Below, one piece after another: positions 17,854 to 28,057 of a stretch of 64,000 nt of DNA. The position numbers were made by a program, and so were the translations under genes. How positions within the stretch are numbered: the stretch's first letter is position 1; each line of letters starts with the position of its first letter. The notes under the pieces are model-generated. The model saw nothing but the letters and a program-made list of their open reading frames with translations. It did not search any database and was not told where the DNA came from. Source of the DNA: Streptomyces ochraceiscleroticus (lineage in GTDB: Bacteria; Actinomycetota; Actinomycetes; Streptomycetales; Streptomycetaceae); contig NZ_JOAX01000004.1 in NCBI RefSeq assembly GCF_000720485.1, positions 310,001-374,000 on the forward strand. Direction: 5' to 3'.

Positions 17854-19059
17854 ATGCTGGCGACAAACGACGAGACCAATCCCCTGCTCGGGCTCAGGGA
17901 AGTGGAAGTCATCGCACCCGGGGTCTACACCATCGGCTTGCAGGGCAACAGCCTGGCCGTGGAGACCGGACAAGGTCTGCTGGTCGTCGACTCCGGGCCG
18001 GCGCCCCGCCTCGTTCGCCCGGTACTCGACCGGCTGCGTGCGCACACCGACAAGCCGGTCCGCTGGATCGTCTACAGCCACGGACATCTCGGCTACAACT
18101 ACGGTGTGCCCGGTTTTCTCCAGGCCGCCGAGGAGCGCGGCGAGGCGCGCCCCACGGTGATCGCCCACGAGAACGTCGAGCGCCGGTACCGCCGTTACCT
18201 GGAGACCGCGGGCCTGCAGAACCACATCAACGCGCGCCAGTTCCGCCGGCCCATCGAGGACTTCCCGCCCGTTCCCCCGCTGACTTTTCCCGATCAGACC
18301 TACGCCGAGTCCCTCACCCTGGACAGCACGGGCCGCACGGTCCGGTTGTTGTGGGCACCCTCGGAGACCGACGATGTGACCGCGGTGTGGCTGCCGCAGG
18401 AGCGGATACTGTACGCCAGCGCGGCCGTGATCAACGGCATCCCCAACATCGGTACCCCGATGCGCACCATGCGCGACACCGTGCGCTGGGCGGACACCCT
18501 CGACCGGCTCGCCGCGCTCGATCCGGCGATCGTGATCCCCGAGTTCGGTCCGGTGCTCCGCGACGGTGCGGCCGAGCAACTGACCGCGACCGCCGCCGCG
18601 TTGCGCTGGCTGCGCCGCGCGGTCGTCGAGCGGCTCAATCGGGGCATGGGCGTCGATGACCTCGTGCATGACATCGATTACCCGGCCGAGCTGTTCGACG
18701 TGCCCTGGATGCGCGAGAACTACGGGCATCGCGAATTCATCGTGCGCGACATCGTGCGGTCGGAAACCGGGTGGTGGGACGGCAACCCCACCACTCTGCA
18801 CCCCAGCCCGCCCGCCGTTGCCGCCGCCGCGCGCGCCGACGCCATCACCGACAAGCAGGCGGTGCTCGACCATGCCGCCCGGCTCCGTGACGCCGGGCGG
18901 GTGCAGGAGGCGCTGCACGTCATCGATCTGCTGGCGTTGGCGCCCGGCGGCGACCCCCATGTCGCGCAGGCCCGCAAGCTCAAGGCCGACCTGTGCGCGC
19001 TGCGCAGGAAGGACGCCCCCAGCTACGTCTCCCGTAGCTGCTACGGGACATCACAATGA
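17854..19059 (+). CDS. Alkylsulfatase-like metallo-beta-lactamase-fold protein with degenerate metal site
   Basis: 401 aa: N-terminal MBL fold (about 20-250) and a C-terminal alkyl-sulfatase dimerisation domain (about 270-390, with SETGWWDGNPTTLHPSPP). The family expectation is a two-zinc alkylsulfatase or related hydrolase. However, the HxHxDH motif reads HGHLGYN, so Asp and the third His are replaced. The ETDDH motif reads ETDDVT, the bridging GD reads AS, and the final GHG reads EFG. Only two His and the ETDD remain, so zinc binding and catalysis are doubtful. The frame is intact and codon use is normal, so it is an expressed protein rather than a pseudogene. It closes the plus-strand set and converges on the thiolase operon. 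Confidence 0.85.
   Translation: MLATNDETNPLLGLREVEVIAPGVYTIGLQGNSLAVETGQGLLVVDSGPAPRLVRPVLDRLRAHTDKPVRWIVYSHGHLGYNYGVPGFLQAAEERGEARPTVIAHENVERRYRRYLETAGLQNHINARQFRRPIEDFPPVPPLTFPDQTYAESLTLDSTGRTVRLLWAPSETDDVTAVWLPQERILYASAAVINGIPNIGTPMRTMRDTVRWADTLDRLAALDPAIVIPEFGPVLRDGAAEQLTATAAALRWLRRAVVERLNRGMGVDDLVHDIDYPAELFDVPWMRENYGHREFIVRDIVRSETGWWDGNPTTLHPSPPAVAAAARADAITDKQAVLDHAARLRDAGRVQEALHVIDLLALAPGGDPHVAQARKLKADLCALRRKDAPSYVSRSCYGTSQ
19030..19048. terminator. Hairpin at convergent gene ends
   Basis: TCCCGTAG-CTG-CTACGGGA, 8-bp perfect arms with a 3-nt loop, inside the last codons of the MBL gene and 34 bp before the end of the convergent thiolase gene. Position fits a bidirectional terminator; no T-run follows, as is usual in actinomycetes. 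Confidence 0.5.
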
Positions 19060-19081
19060 AACCAGGCGTGCAGGGCGGTGT

Positions 19082-20254
19082 TCAGAGCAGTTCGAGGATC
19101 GTTGCGTTGGCCATGCCGCCGCCCTCGCACATGGACTGCAGGCCGTAGCGGATGCCGTTGTCCTTCATGTGGTGGACGAGGGTGGTCATCAGGCGGGCGC
19201 CGGAGCCGCCGAGCGGGTGGCCGAGGGCGATGGCGCCGCCGTTGGGGTTCAGCCGGTCGTAGTCCGCGCCGACCTGGCGTTGCCAGCCCAGCGATACAGA
19301 GGCGAACGCCTCGTTGATCTCGAAGGTCCCGATGTCGGCCAGGGTGAGGCCGGACCGCTCCAGTACCTTGTGGGTGGCCGGGATCGGGCCCTTGAGCATG
19401 GTGATCGGGTCGGCGCCGGTGACCGTACCGGTGTGGAAGCGGGCTATCGGAGTCCAGCCGTTGCGCTCGGCGACCTGCCGGGTCGTGACCAGCAGTGCTG
19501 CCGCGCCGTCGGAGATCTGCGAGGCGTTGCCCGCGGAGATGACACCGTTCTCCTTGAACGGGGTGGTCAGGCCCCCCAGCTTCTCCAGGGTGCCGCCGCG
19601 CCGCACCCCCTCGTCGGTGTCGAAGACGCGCTCGTTGCCATCCGCGTCGGTGACCGTGACGGGCGCGATCTGGCCCTTGAAGCGGCCCTCGTCGATCGCG
19701 CGGGCGGCCTTGGCGTGCGAGTCCAGCGCGTGCTGGTCCAGCTCCTCGCGGCTCAGCCCGAACTCCTCGGCGATCATCTCGGCGCCGACGCCCTGGTTGA
19801 AGCGGTAGTGGTCGTACCGCTCGGCGACCAGCGGGCCGTACGCCTCGCCGAACTGGCCGCCGGAGCGGCTGGCCCCCATCGGCACCCGGGACATCGACTC
19901 GACGCCGCCCGCGATGGCGATGTCGTACTGACCGGCGATGACGCCCGCCGCTGCCTGGTGCACGGCCTGCTGGGAGGAGCCGCACTGGCGGTCGATGGTC
20001 AGGCCCGGGACGTGCTCGGGCCAGCCGGCGGCGAGGACCGAGTACCGCCCGATGCAGCCGGCCTGTTCGCCGACCTGGGAGACGCAGCCCCAGATCACAT
20101 CGTCGACGGTGGCCGGGTCGAGGCCGTTGCGCTCGGCCAGCGCCTTGAGGACGTGCGCCGACAGGTCGGTGGGGTGGATGCCGGACAGCGCGCCGCCCGG
20201 CTTGCCCTTGCCGACGGGCGTGCGTACGGCGTCGACGATGACTGCGTCACGCAT
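19082..20254 (-). CDS. Acetyl-CoA acetyltransferase (thiolase)
   Basis: 390 aa, full-length thiolase. The acyl-enzyme Cys is in DRQCGSSQQAVH, the catalytic His in GGAIALGHPLGGSGAR, and the second Cys in MCEGGGMANA; NEAFA is also present. It cleaves 3-ketoacyl-CoA with CoA, the last step of a beta-oxidation turn. AGAGGAG lies upstream of ATG 20254. It follows the acyl-CoA dehydrogenase by 72 bp in the same direction; both would be driven from the AACGATCGTT-bearing promoter region at 21.5 kb. Confidence 0.95.
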   Translation of the reverse strand: MRDAVIVDAVRTPVGKGKPGGALSGIHPTDLSAHVLKALAERNGLDPATVDDVIWGCVSQVGEQAGCIGRYSVLAAGWPEHVPGLTIDRQCGSSQQAVHQAAAGVIAGQYDIAIAGGVESMSRVPMGASRSGGQFGEAYGPLVAERYDHYRFNQGVGAEMIAEEFGLSREELDQHALDSHAKAARAIDEGRFKGQIAPVTVTDADGNERVFDTDEGVRRGGTLEKLGGLTTPFKENGVISAGNASQISDGAAALLVTTRQVAERNGWTPIARFHTGTVTGADPITMLKGPIPATHKVLERSGLTLADIGTFEINEAFASVSLGWQRQVGADYDRLNPNGGAIALGHPLGGSGARLMTTLVHHMKDNGIRYGLQSMCEGGGMANATILELL

Positions 20255-20326
20255 GGAGGTGCTCCTCTGGTCCGTCTCGGTACGTGCGGGGGAAGGGACG
20301 TGGAAAGGGCCGTGGCAAGGGCGGTG

Positions 20327-21484
<1,158 letters not shown>

Positions 21485-21533
21485 AGCAACCCCTTCGTTC
21501 CGCGGTCTCTCGAACCATCACACCGGTCTCTTG

Positions 21534-21543
21534 AACGATCGTT
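21534..21543. promoter_or_regulatory. Operator palindrome AACGATCGTT (site 1)
   Basis: Perfect 10-bp palindrome within TTGAACGATCGTTAAGTT, 50 bp upstream of the acyl-CoA dehydrogenase start. One of a set of near-identical sites between 21.5 and 40.5 kb, probably bound by the TetR protein encoded at 33.7-34.3 kb. Confidence 0.65.
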
Positions 21544-21658
21544 AAGTTATACCTGCACTGCACACCTGTCCAGAGCGCAAGGGCGCGATCTCGCGCTCGA
21601 TGAACGCGTCGAGTTCCGCGAGCTTCCGGGTCAGTTCCGCGGGGAGTTCATCATCCAT
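21542..21658 (-). pseudogene. Truncated N-terminal fragment of an acyl-CoA dehydrogenase
   Basis: A 38-codon ORF with a near-ideal Shine-Dalgarno (AAGGAGGAG, 21661-21669). The first 28 residues, including LAELDAFIEREIAPL, resemble the first helix of a second acyl-CoA dehydrogenase subfamily; the last ten residues are unrelated and stop inside operator site 1. The neighbouring complete dehydrogenase has a different N-terminus, so this looks like what is left after deletion of a duplicate gene, with its operator (site 2) and ribosome site intact. A functional micropeptide is possible but less likely. Confidence 0.6.
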
Positions 21659-21669
21659 GACTCCTCCTT

Positions 21670-21679
21670 AACGATCGTT
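21670..21679. promoter_or_regulatory. Operator palindrome AACGATCGTT (site 2)
   Basis: Second perfect copy, in CTTAACGATCGTTCGG, directly next to the Shine-Dalgarno of the dehydrogenase fragment and 50 bp before the plus-strand crotonase ATG. It could control both directions. Confidence 0.65.
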
Positions 21680-21728
21680 CGGCTAGCATGGCAGCGTCCT
21701 CAACGCCGAGGGAAGAGGGAGAAAGCGG

Positions 21729-22568
21729 ATGGCAAGCACGTCTGAAACATCCGATACGTCCAGGACATCCGAGCGGGTGACCGTCACACTGGCCGACGGG
21801 ATCGCCGATGTCCGGCTGAACCGGCCCGAGAAACGCAACGCGCTCGACCCGGCGATGTTCGAGGCACTCGTGACGACCGGGGAGCGACTGAAGAGCGAGC
21901 CCGGGGTGCGGGTGGTGGTGCTGTCGGGCGAGGGTCCGGACTTCTGCGCCGGGCTGGACTTCACCTCGTTCCGGGCGATGCGGGACGGGCAGCGGCTCTC
22001 CGGACTCGCGCAGCTCCCGCCGTCGGACGGGCCGGCGCAGGCCGCCGGACAGCGCGCGGCGTACGTGTGGGCCGAGCTGCCCGTTCCGGTGATCGCCGCG
22101 CTGCGCGGCAACGCGCTCGGCGGTGGCCTGCAGATCGCGCTCGGCGCCGACATCCGGATCGTGGCGCCGGACGCCCGGCTCAGCGTGTTCGAGGTGGCGT
22201 GGGGGCTGGTACCGGATATGACGGGCACTCAGCTACTTCCGGAGCTCGTCGGCCGGGACGTGGCGAAGGAGTTGACGCTGACCGCCCGGATCGTCGGCGG
22301 TGAGGAGGCCGCCCGCATCGGCCTCGCCACCCGCACCGCGCCCGACCCGCTCGCCGAGGCGCTCGCCCTGGCCGGGGAGATCGCCCAGCACAGCCCGCAC
22401 GCGGTCCGCGCGGCGAAACGGCTGCTCGACCTGGGCGGCCGCACCGACCTCGGCACCGGCTTCGCCGAGGAACAGAAGGAGATCGGCGCCCTGATCGGCA
22501 GTCCCAACCAGGCGGAGGCGGTCGCGGCACGCTTCGAGAAGCGGGAGCCGCGCTTCACGGACGTCTGA
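21729..22568 (+). CDS. Enoyl-CoA hydratase/isomerase family protein (crotonase 1)
   Basis: 279 aa. The N-terminal 16 residues are a Ser/Thr-rich extension. Then RLNRPEKRNAL, oxyanion-hole segments CAGLDFTSF and NALGGGLQIALGADIRI, and LSVFEVAWGLVPDMTGT. A Glu (SVFEV) stands near the first catalytic position and an Asp (GLVPD) at the second, a pattern seen in hydratases and isomerases. Likely adds water to, or moves, an enoyl-CoA double bond. It is transcribed alone, divergent from the dehydrogenase operon and sharing operator site 2; its end converges on the ligase operon. Confidence 0.92.
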   Translation: MASTSETSDTSRTSERVTVTLADGIADVRLNRPEKRNALDPAMFEALVTTGERLKSEPGVRVVVLSGEGPDFCAGLDFTSFRAMRDGQRLSGLAQLPPSDGPAQAAGQRAAYVWAELPVPVIAALRGNALGGGLQIALGADIRIVAPDARLSVFEVAWGLVPDMTGTQLLPELVGRDVAKELTLTARIVGGEEAARIGLATRTAPDPLAEALALAGEIAQHSPHAVRAAKRLLDLGGRTDLGTGFAEEQKEIGALIGSPNQAEAVAARFEKREPRFTDV

Positions 22569-22639
22569 GCCGAGCCCTCACGGGGCGGGCGCGGTCAGGG
22601 GCGCGTGTCCTACCCCGAGCCGCCGCAGGGTGAGGCCGG

Positions 22640-24235
22640 TCAGTCGTGGGAATCGGCCTCCCGGCCGTACCGCTCGCGCAGCCGGAATTTCTGTATCTTT
22701 CCGCTCGCGTTGCGCGGCATGGCGTCCACGAAGACCACCGAAGTCGGCTTCTTGTACGAGGCGAGTCTGGAGCGGCAGTGGTCGATGAGCTCCTTCTCGG
22801 CCGGTGGGTTCGCCGGGTCGGCCGGGACGACCACCGCGCGCGGCGTCTGTACCCACTTGGGGTGGTCGACGCCGATCACCGCGACCTCGGCGACGCCCGG
22901 GTGCGCGTCGATGGCGGCCTCGACCTCGGCGCAGTAGATGTTCTCCCCGCCCGAGATGATCATGTCCTTCTTGCGGTCGACGACATAGATGAATCCTTCC
23001 TCGTCCATCCGGCACAGGTCGCCGGAGTGGAACCAGCCGCCCGCGAATGCGGCCGCGGTCTCCGCCGGCTTATTCCAGTACCCGAGCATCGTCGTCGGCC
23101 CGCGGTAGACGATCTCGCCGACCTCCCCGACCGGAACGTCCCGCATCTCCTCGTCGACGATCCGCACCTCGATGCCCGGCAGCGGGGTGCCGACCGATCC
23201 CATCTTCCGCACCGCGTCCTCGGCCCGCAGCATCGTGGTGGTCGGGCTCATCTCGGTCTGCCCGAACGCGCTGTAGGCGGGGGCGTCCGGGAAGCATTCC
23301 TGCAGCGACTCCAGTACGGACGGCGGCGCGACGGACGCGCCCCACACCGGCGTGCGCAATGCCAGCTCGCGGTCCTTGATCCCGGGCACCGCGCAGACCG
23401 CCTGCCACTGGCTCGGTACGAGGAAACAGCTCGTGATCCGCTCCTTCTCCAGTACGTCGACCAAGGCAGCCGGATCGAACGCCAACGACGCGTCGATGAC
23501 CAGCCGGCCGCCGCTGAGCAGCCCACGCAGGGTCACGCTCAGCCCGGCGATGTGGAACATCGGCACCCCGAGCAGCGAGACATCGGGCTCGCGCCGGATG
23601 CCGCCGGTCGCGGAGAGCACCGTGAAGGCTGCCATGACCAGGTTGAAGTGGGTGAGCACGGCGCCCTTGGGGCGACCGGTGGTGCCGGAGGTGTACATGA
23701 GGAATGCCGGGTCGTTCTCCGGTACGTCGATGCCGGGGTCCTGCGGCGAGGCGGCGGCGAGTGCGGCCTCGTACGGCTCGGCGTCCGGACCGTACGCGGC
23801 CGGGTCCCCGGTGACGAGCACGGTGATCGGCCCCTCGACATCGCGCGCCGCCTCCGCGCAGGTGGCGGCCAGCCGCTCGTCGACGAGCAGCGCGGTGGCG
23901 CCGCAGTCGGCGAGGATGTACGCGATCTCGGCGGCGACGAGCCGGAAGTTCACCGGTACCGCGATCGCCCCGAGCCGGACCGCTGCCAGATAGCTCTCGG
24001 CGGTCTCGATACGGTTGTGCATGACGACCGCGACCCGGCTGCCGCGCTCGACCCCGCGGGCGCTCAGCGCGTTCGCCAGCCGGCTGACCCGCTCGTCCAG
24101 CTCCGTGAAAGTGAGCGCGCGCGTGCCGTGCCGCATCGCCATGCGGTCGGGGAACTTCCTTGCACAGCGGGCCAGTTGGGCCCCGTACGACATCCGTCGG
24201 GCAGCGGCCACGGCGTCGTTGTCGTGTGCCTGCAT
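22640..24235 (-). CDS. AMP-dependent acyl-CoA ligase 1 (FadD-like)
   Basis: 531 aa. Activates a carboxylic acid to acyl-AMP then acyl-CoA. Motifs: LMYTSGTTGRPKG (P-loop), FGQTEMSPTTT, HSGDLCRMDEEGFIYVVDRKKD and the C-terminal catalytic Lys in RNASGKIQKF. GGGAGG precedes the ATG at 24235. It follows the TesB thioesterase gene by 46 bp, giving a ligase/thioesterase pair that could set the CoA level of the pathway. Substrate chain type cannot be read from the motifs. Confidence 0.93.
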   Translation of the reverse strand: MQAHDNDAVAAARRMSYGAQLARCARKFPDRMAMRHGTRALTFTELDERVSRLANALSARGVERGSRVAVVMHNRIETAESYLAAVRLGAIAVPVNFRLVAAEIAYILADCGATALLVDERLAATCAEAARDVEGPITVLVTGDPAAYGPDAEPYEAALAAASPQDPGIDVPENDPAFLMYTSGTTGRPKGAVLTHFNLVMAAFTVLSATGGIRREPDVSLLGVPMFHIAGLSVTLRGLLSGGRLVIDASLAFDPAALVDVLEKERITSCFLVPSQWQAVCAVPGIKDRELALRTPVWGASVAPPSVLESLQECFPDAPAYSAFGQTEMSPTTTMLRAEDAVRKMGSVGTPLPGIEVRIVDEEMRDVPVGEVGEIVYRGPTTMLGYWNKPAETAAAFAGGWFHSGDLCRMDEEGFIYVVDRKKDMIISGGENIYCAEVEAAIDAHPGVAEVAVIGVDHPKWVQTPRAVVVPADPANPPAEKELIDHCRSRLASYKKPTSVVFVDAMPRNASGKIQKFRLRERYGREADSHD

Positions 24236-24281
24236 ACGGCCTCCCTCTCCCTCCCCGTCTCCGGTGAGGTGCGGTTGAAGG

Positions 24282-25127
24282 TCACTCCGAGATGCGCTTC
24301 TCCTGTGGGGTGCGGCGCTGACGGTAGAGCTGCTCCTGGGTCAGGCTCGCCCGCAGGACGCCGTCGGCGCTGCTGACCGTGCCGGTGTACCAGCCGCGCC
24401 CGCCACCCGTCGTATGCGGTACGAGGTCGAGCAGCACCCAGTCGTCGAGCCGTACCGGGCGGTGGAACCACACCGCGTGGTCCAGGCTGCTCATCGGGGT
24501 CCAGCTTTCGTCCCGCAGCGGCGCGAGACCGCTGAGGACGTCGGAGAGGTAGGTCAGCGCGGCGGTGTGCAGCAGCGGGTCGTCCCCGAGGTCCGCGGTG
24601 CAGCGCGCCCAGAACCGGGTCGGCCAGGACGCCTCGGGGTACGGCTGCTGCGGCTGGCGGGCCTCGAAGGAGGCCAGCCGCGGCATCGTCCCGGTCGGCA
24701 GCGTGTCCGGCGGTGGCGCGTCCGGTACCGGCGACGCCTGGAGGTCCCTGCCGTCCTCGGCGACGTGGAACGACGCGGACATGCTGAAGATGACCTCACC
24801 GTCCTGCAGCGCGACCACCCGGCGCGCGGAGTACGAGCGGCCGTCCCGGTCCCGTTCGACCCGGAAGACGGTCGGGCGGCCGGAATCCCCGGCGCGCAGG
24901 AAGTAGCCGTGCATCGAGTGCGGTGTCCTATCGGGGCCGACGGTGCGCCCCGCCGCCATCAGCGCCTGCGCGGCGACCTGCCCGCCGAAGAGCGCGAACG
25001 GCTCGTCGAAGACCACGTTCCCGCGGTACAGGTCGCGGTCCACGGCCTCCAGGTCGAGCAGCTCCAGCAGCGAGACCCCCGCGGGGGCGGGCGGCGGCAG
25101 CGGCTGGGTGGACCTGGCCTTGATCAC
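24282..25127 (-). CDS. Acyl-CoA thioesterase II (TesB-like)
   Basis: 281 aa, double hot-dog thioesterase that releases free acid and CoA. N-terminal half: LFGGQVAAQALMAAGRTV, SMHGYFLRAGD, RVERDRDGRSYSARRV. C-terminal half: MSSLDHAVWFHRPVRLDDWVLLD and GVLRASLTQEQLYR, which contain the Asp and Gln regions of the TesB active site. Start is GTG 25125-25127. Operator site 3 lies 20 bp upstream, so it heads the operon with acyl-CoA ligase 1. Confidence 0.93.
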   Translation of the reverse strand: MIKARSTQPLPPPAPAGVSLLELLDLEAVDRDLYRGNVVFDEPFALFGGQVAAQALMAAGRTVGPDRTPHSMHGYFLRAGDSGRPTVFRVERDRDGRSYSARRVVALQDGEVIFSMSASFHVAEDGRDLQASPVPDAPPPDTLPTGTMPRLASFEARQPQQPYPEASWPTRFWARCTADLGDDPLLHTAALTYLSDVLSGLAPLRDESWTPMSSLDHAVWFHRPVRLDDWVLLDLVPHTTGGGRGWYTGTVSSADGVLRASLTQEQLYRQRRTPQEKRISE

Positions 25128-25146
25128 GCTCAGCGCCTCTCAGCTA

Positions 25147-25156
25147 AACGGTCGTT
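25147..25156. promoter_or_regulatory. Operator-like AACGGTCGTT (site 3)
   Basis: One mismatch to AACGATCGTT, in CTAAACGGTCGTTCGA, 20 bp upstream of the thioesterase start on the minus strand. The MBL-fold gene ends 39 bp away, so this gap has to hold the promoter of the thioesterase/ligase operon unless it is read from upstream. Confidence 0.55.
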
Positions 25157-25194
25157 CGACAGAGGTGCACTCTCCCAATCGGAGCGCGGCGATG

Positions 25195-26250
25195 TCAACG
25201 AGTCGGATACCAACGAGCCGGCCCGGCCGCAGTGCCCTCGACTGCCTCCACAACCTCACCCCTCGCCTCCAGCAGCTTCAGATGCGCCAGCGTCTCCCCC
25301 AGCGCGAACCGCCGCTGCTGCACGCCGAAGTCGGCCCAGGGGCGCGACCACTTCAGCCGGGCCGACAGCTCCCACGCGGTGGCGCCGGACGCCGCCCGCA
25401 CCGCGGTGAGCGTTTCCGCCAGCCGCTCGGTGTGGTGCCGCGCCATCTGGACCAGCCGCTCGTCCAGCCGGCGGAAGCGGTACTCGTGCGCCGGCAGCAC
25501 TTCGTCGACGTCGAACCGCTCCAGCCGCTCCAGCGAGAGCAGGAAGTCGGCCAGCGGGTCGCCGGGGGTCTGGGCGTACACGCCGACCGCCGGGGTGATC
25601 CGGGGCAGCACATGGTCGCCGGAGAACAGCAGCCGCCGCTCGGGCTCGTAGAAGCAGGAGTGGCCGGGGCTGTGCCCCGGGGTCCACACCACCCGCAGGT
25701 CCAGCCCCGGCAGCTTGATCCGCTCCCCGTCCTGCAGCAGCACGTCCGGGCGGGCGGCCCCGAACACCAGGTCGCTGTTCATGCCGTCCACCGTCGCGGC
25801 GGCCTCGGCGCCGGGGACCCCGTGCGTGGTCAGGTACTGCAGGAGGCTGCTGTGCCACTTGTCCCGGGTCTCGGTGTCCGCGCCGAGGAGTGTGGCGTCC
25901 AGGGTGTGCAGGGCGACGTACGCCCCCGATGCCTCGCGCACCCGGCCGGCCAGGCCGAGATGATCGGGGTGGCTGTGGGTGACGAGGACGGCCTTGACGT
26001 TCCCGACGGCGGTCCCCAGCTCGGCCAGGCCGTCGTTGAGGGCCTGCCAGGAGACCTCGGCGTCCCATCCCGCGTCGATGAGCACGACGCCGTCGCCGGC
26101 TTCGAGCGCGTACACCAGGACGTAGCGCAGCGGGTTGTCGGGGATGGGTACGGGGATGGACCACAGCCCCTCGCGCACCCGCTCGACCGGCGGCAGGACG
26201 CGGTCCTGCCACGCCTGCCACTGCACGGTGCCGCTGATCTCAAGTGCCAC
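25195..26250 (-). CDS. MBL-fold metal-dependent hydrolase
   Basis: About 351 aa. A full metal-ligand set is present: THSHPDHLG (HxHxDH), TPGHSPGHSCF, FSGDHVLP and PAHEYRF. A C-terminal winged-helix-like part (about 260-350: AWELSARLKWSRPWADFG, LGETLAHLKLLEARGEV) matches the LACTB2/BLACT-type extension. Likely hydrolyses a thioester, lactone or similar bond in the acyl-CoA pathway; the substrate is unknown. GTG 26248-26250 is chosen because GGAAAGGA lies 6 nt upstream; an ATG nine codons earlier (26275-26277) is the alternative. It is divergent from the SDR operon and shares operator site 4 with it. Confidence 0.9.
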   Translation of the reverse strand: MALEISGTVQWQAWQDRVLPPVERVREGLWSIPVPIPDNPLRYVLVYALEAGDGVVLIDAGWDAEVSWQALNDGLAELGTAVGNVKAVLVTHSHPDHLGLAGRVREASGAYVALHTLDATLLGADTETRDKWHSSLLQYLTTHGVPGAEAAATVDGMNSDLVFGAARPDVLLQDGERIKLPGLDLRVVWTPGHSPGHSCFYEPERRLLFSGDHVLPRITPAVGVYAQTPGDPLADFLLSLERLERFDVDEVLPAHEYRFRRLDERLVQMARHHTERLAETLTAVRAASGATAWELSARLKWSRPWADFGVQQRRFALGETLAHLKLLEARGEVVEAVEGTAAGPARWYPTR

Positions 26251-26310
26251 GGCTGTCCTTTCCGTTGACACCGCCATGGGGCTGTGGTTGCCTGTGGGCG
26301 GCAGTTGCCG

Positions 26311-26320
26311 AACGCTCGTT
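26311..26320. promoter_or_regulatory. Operator-like AACGCTCGTT (site 4)
   Basis: One mismatch to AACGATCGTT; flanks CCGAACGCTCGTTAAGTTAG share the GAAC...GTTAAGTT surroundings of site 1. Lies between the divergent MBL-fold gene and the long SDR-crotonase operon. Confidence 0.6.
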
Positions 26321-26447
26321 AAGTTAGCAGACCAGGCGCGGCACTGGCAGCCCCTCGGCCGGGAGCGGAGAACGCTCATCGCGAGGGGCTCCCACGCGGC
26401 CGCCCTCCGGTGGCAGCCCGCCACAGGGAAGGAAGTGGGGTTCTCTC

Positions 26448-27209
<762 letters not shown>

Positions 27210-27292
27210 GAACCCGCGTCATCCGGACCGGTCCCGAAGAAAGCGCACCCGCACCGGCCCTTCGCGGCCGCCCACCCCGTACGGAGCCACCG

Positions 27293-28057
27293 ATGACCGA
27301 TGCGGTCCACACTGAATTCTCCGACGGCATCGCCGTCATCACGATCAACCGCCCCGAGGCCCGCAACGCCGTCAACCTGAGCGTCGCCGAGGGTGTCGCC
27401 GCCGCGATCGACGAGCTGGACGCCCGCGACGGCCTGGCCGTCGGCATCCTCACCGGCGCCGGCGGCACCTTCTGCTCAGGGATGGACCTCAAGGCGTTCC
27501 TCAAGGGCGAGCGCCCCGGCATCGAGGGGCGCGGCTTCGCCGGCCTCACCGACGCGCCGCCCCGTAAGCCCCTGATCGCGGCGGTCGAGGGGTACGCGCT
27601 GGCCGGCGGCTGTGAACTCGCCCTCGCCTGCGATCTGATCGTGGCCGCCGACAACGCGCAGTTCGGCCTTCCGGAGGTCAAGCGCGGGCTGGTCGCCGCG
27701 GCCGGCGGACTGCTGCGGCTGCCGCAGCGCCTGCCGTACCAGATCGCCATGGAACTGGCCCTGACCGGCGCCTTCCTCGACGCCCACCGGGCCCACGGCT
27801 ACGGTCTGGTCAACCGGCTCGCCGAGCCCGGCGGCGCGCTGGACGGCGCCCGTGACCTCGCCGCCGCCATCGCGGCCAACGGCCCGCTCGCGGTCCGGGT
27901 CAGCAAGGAGGTCGTCGTGGGCTCCACCGTCTGGCCGGCCGCCGAGGCCAAGGAGCGCCAGAAGGCCCTGGTGGAGCCCGTCTTCGTCTCCGAGGACGCC
28001 AAGGAGGGCCCGCGCGCATTCGCCGAGAAGCGCGCCCCGCGCTGGACCGGCCGCTGA
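27293..28057 (+). CDS. Enoyl-CoA hydratase/isomerase family protein (crotonase 2)
   Basis: 254 aa. Oxyanion-hole segments CSGMDLKAF and [39 protein letters not shown] shows the first catalytic Glu (LPEV) but Ala-Ala at the second position, a pattern of hydratases that act with one Glu. The stop TGA shares its A with the ATG of the CoA-transferase gene (TGATG). Lies 83 bp after the SDR gene; together they would give hydration plus oxidation of an enoyl-CoA. Confidence 0.92.
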   Translation: MTDAVHTEFSDGIAVITINRPEARNAVNLSVAEGVAAAIDELDARDGLAVGILTGAGGTFCSGMDLKAFLKGERPGIEGRGFAGLTDAPPRKPLIAAVEGYALAGGCELALACDLIVAADNAQFGLPEVKRGLVAAAGGLLRLPQRLPYQIAMELALTGAFLDAHRAHGYGLVNRLAEPGGALDGARDLAAAIAANGPLAVRVSKEVVVGSTVWPAAEAKERQKALVEPVFVSEDAKEGPRAFAEKRAPRWTGR

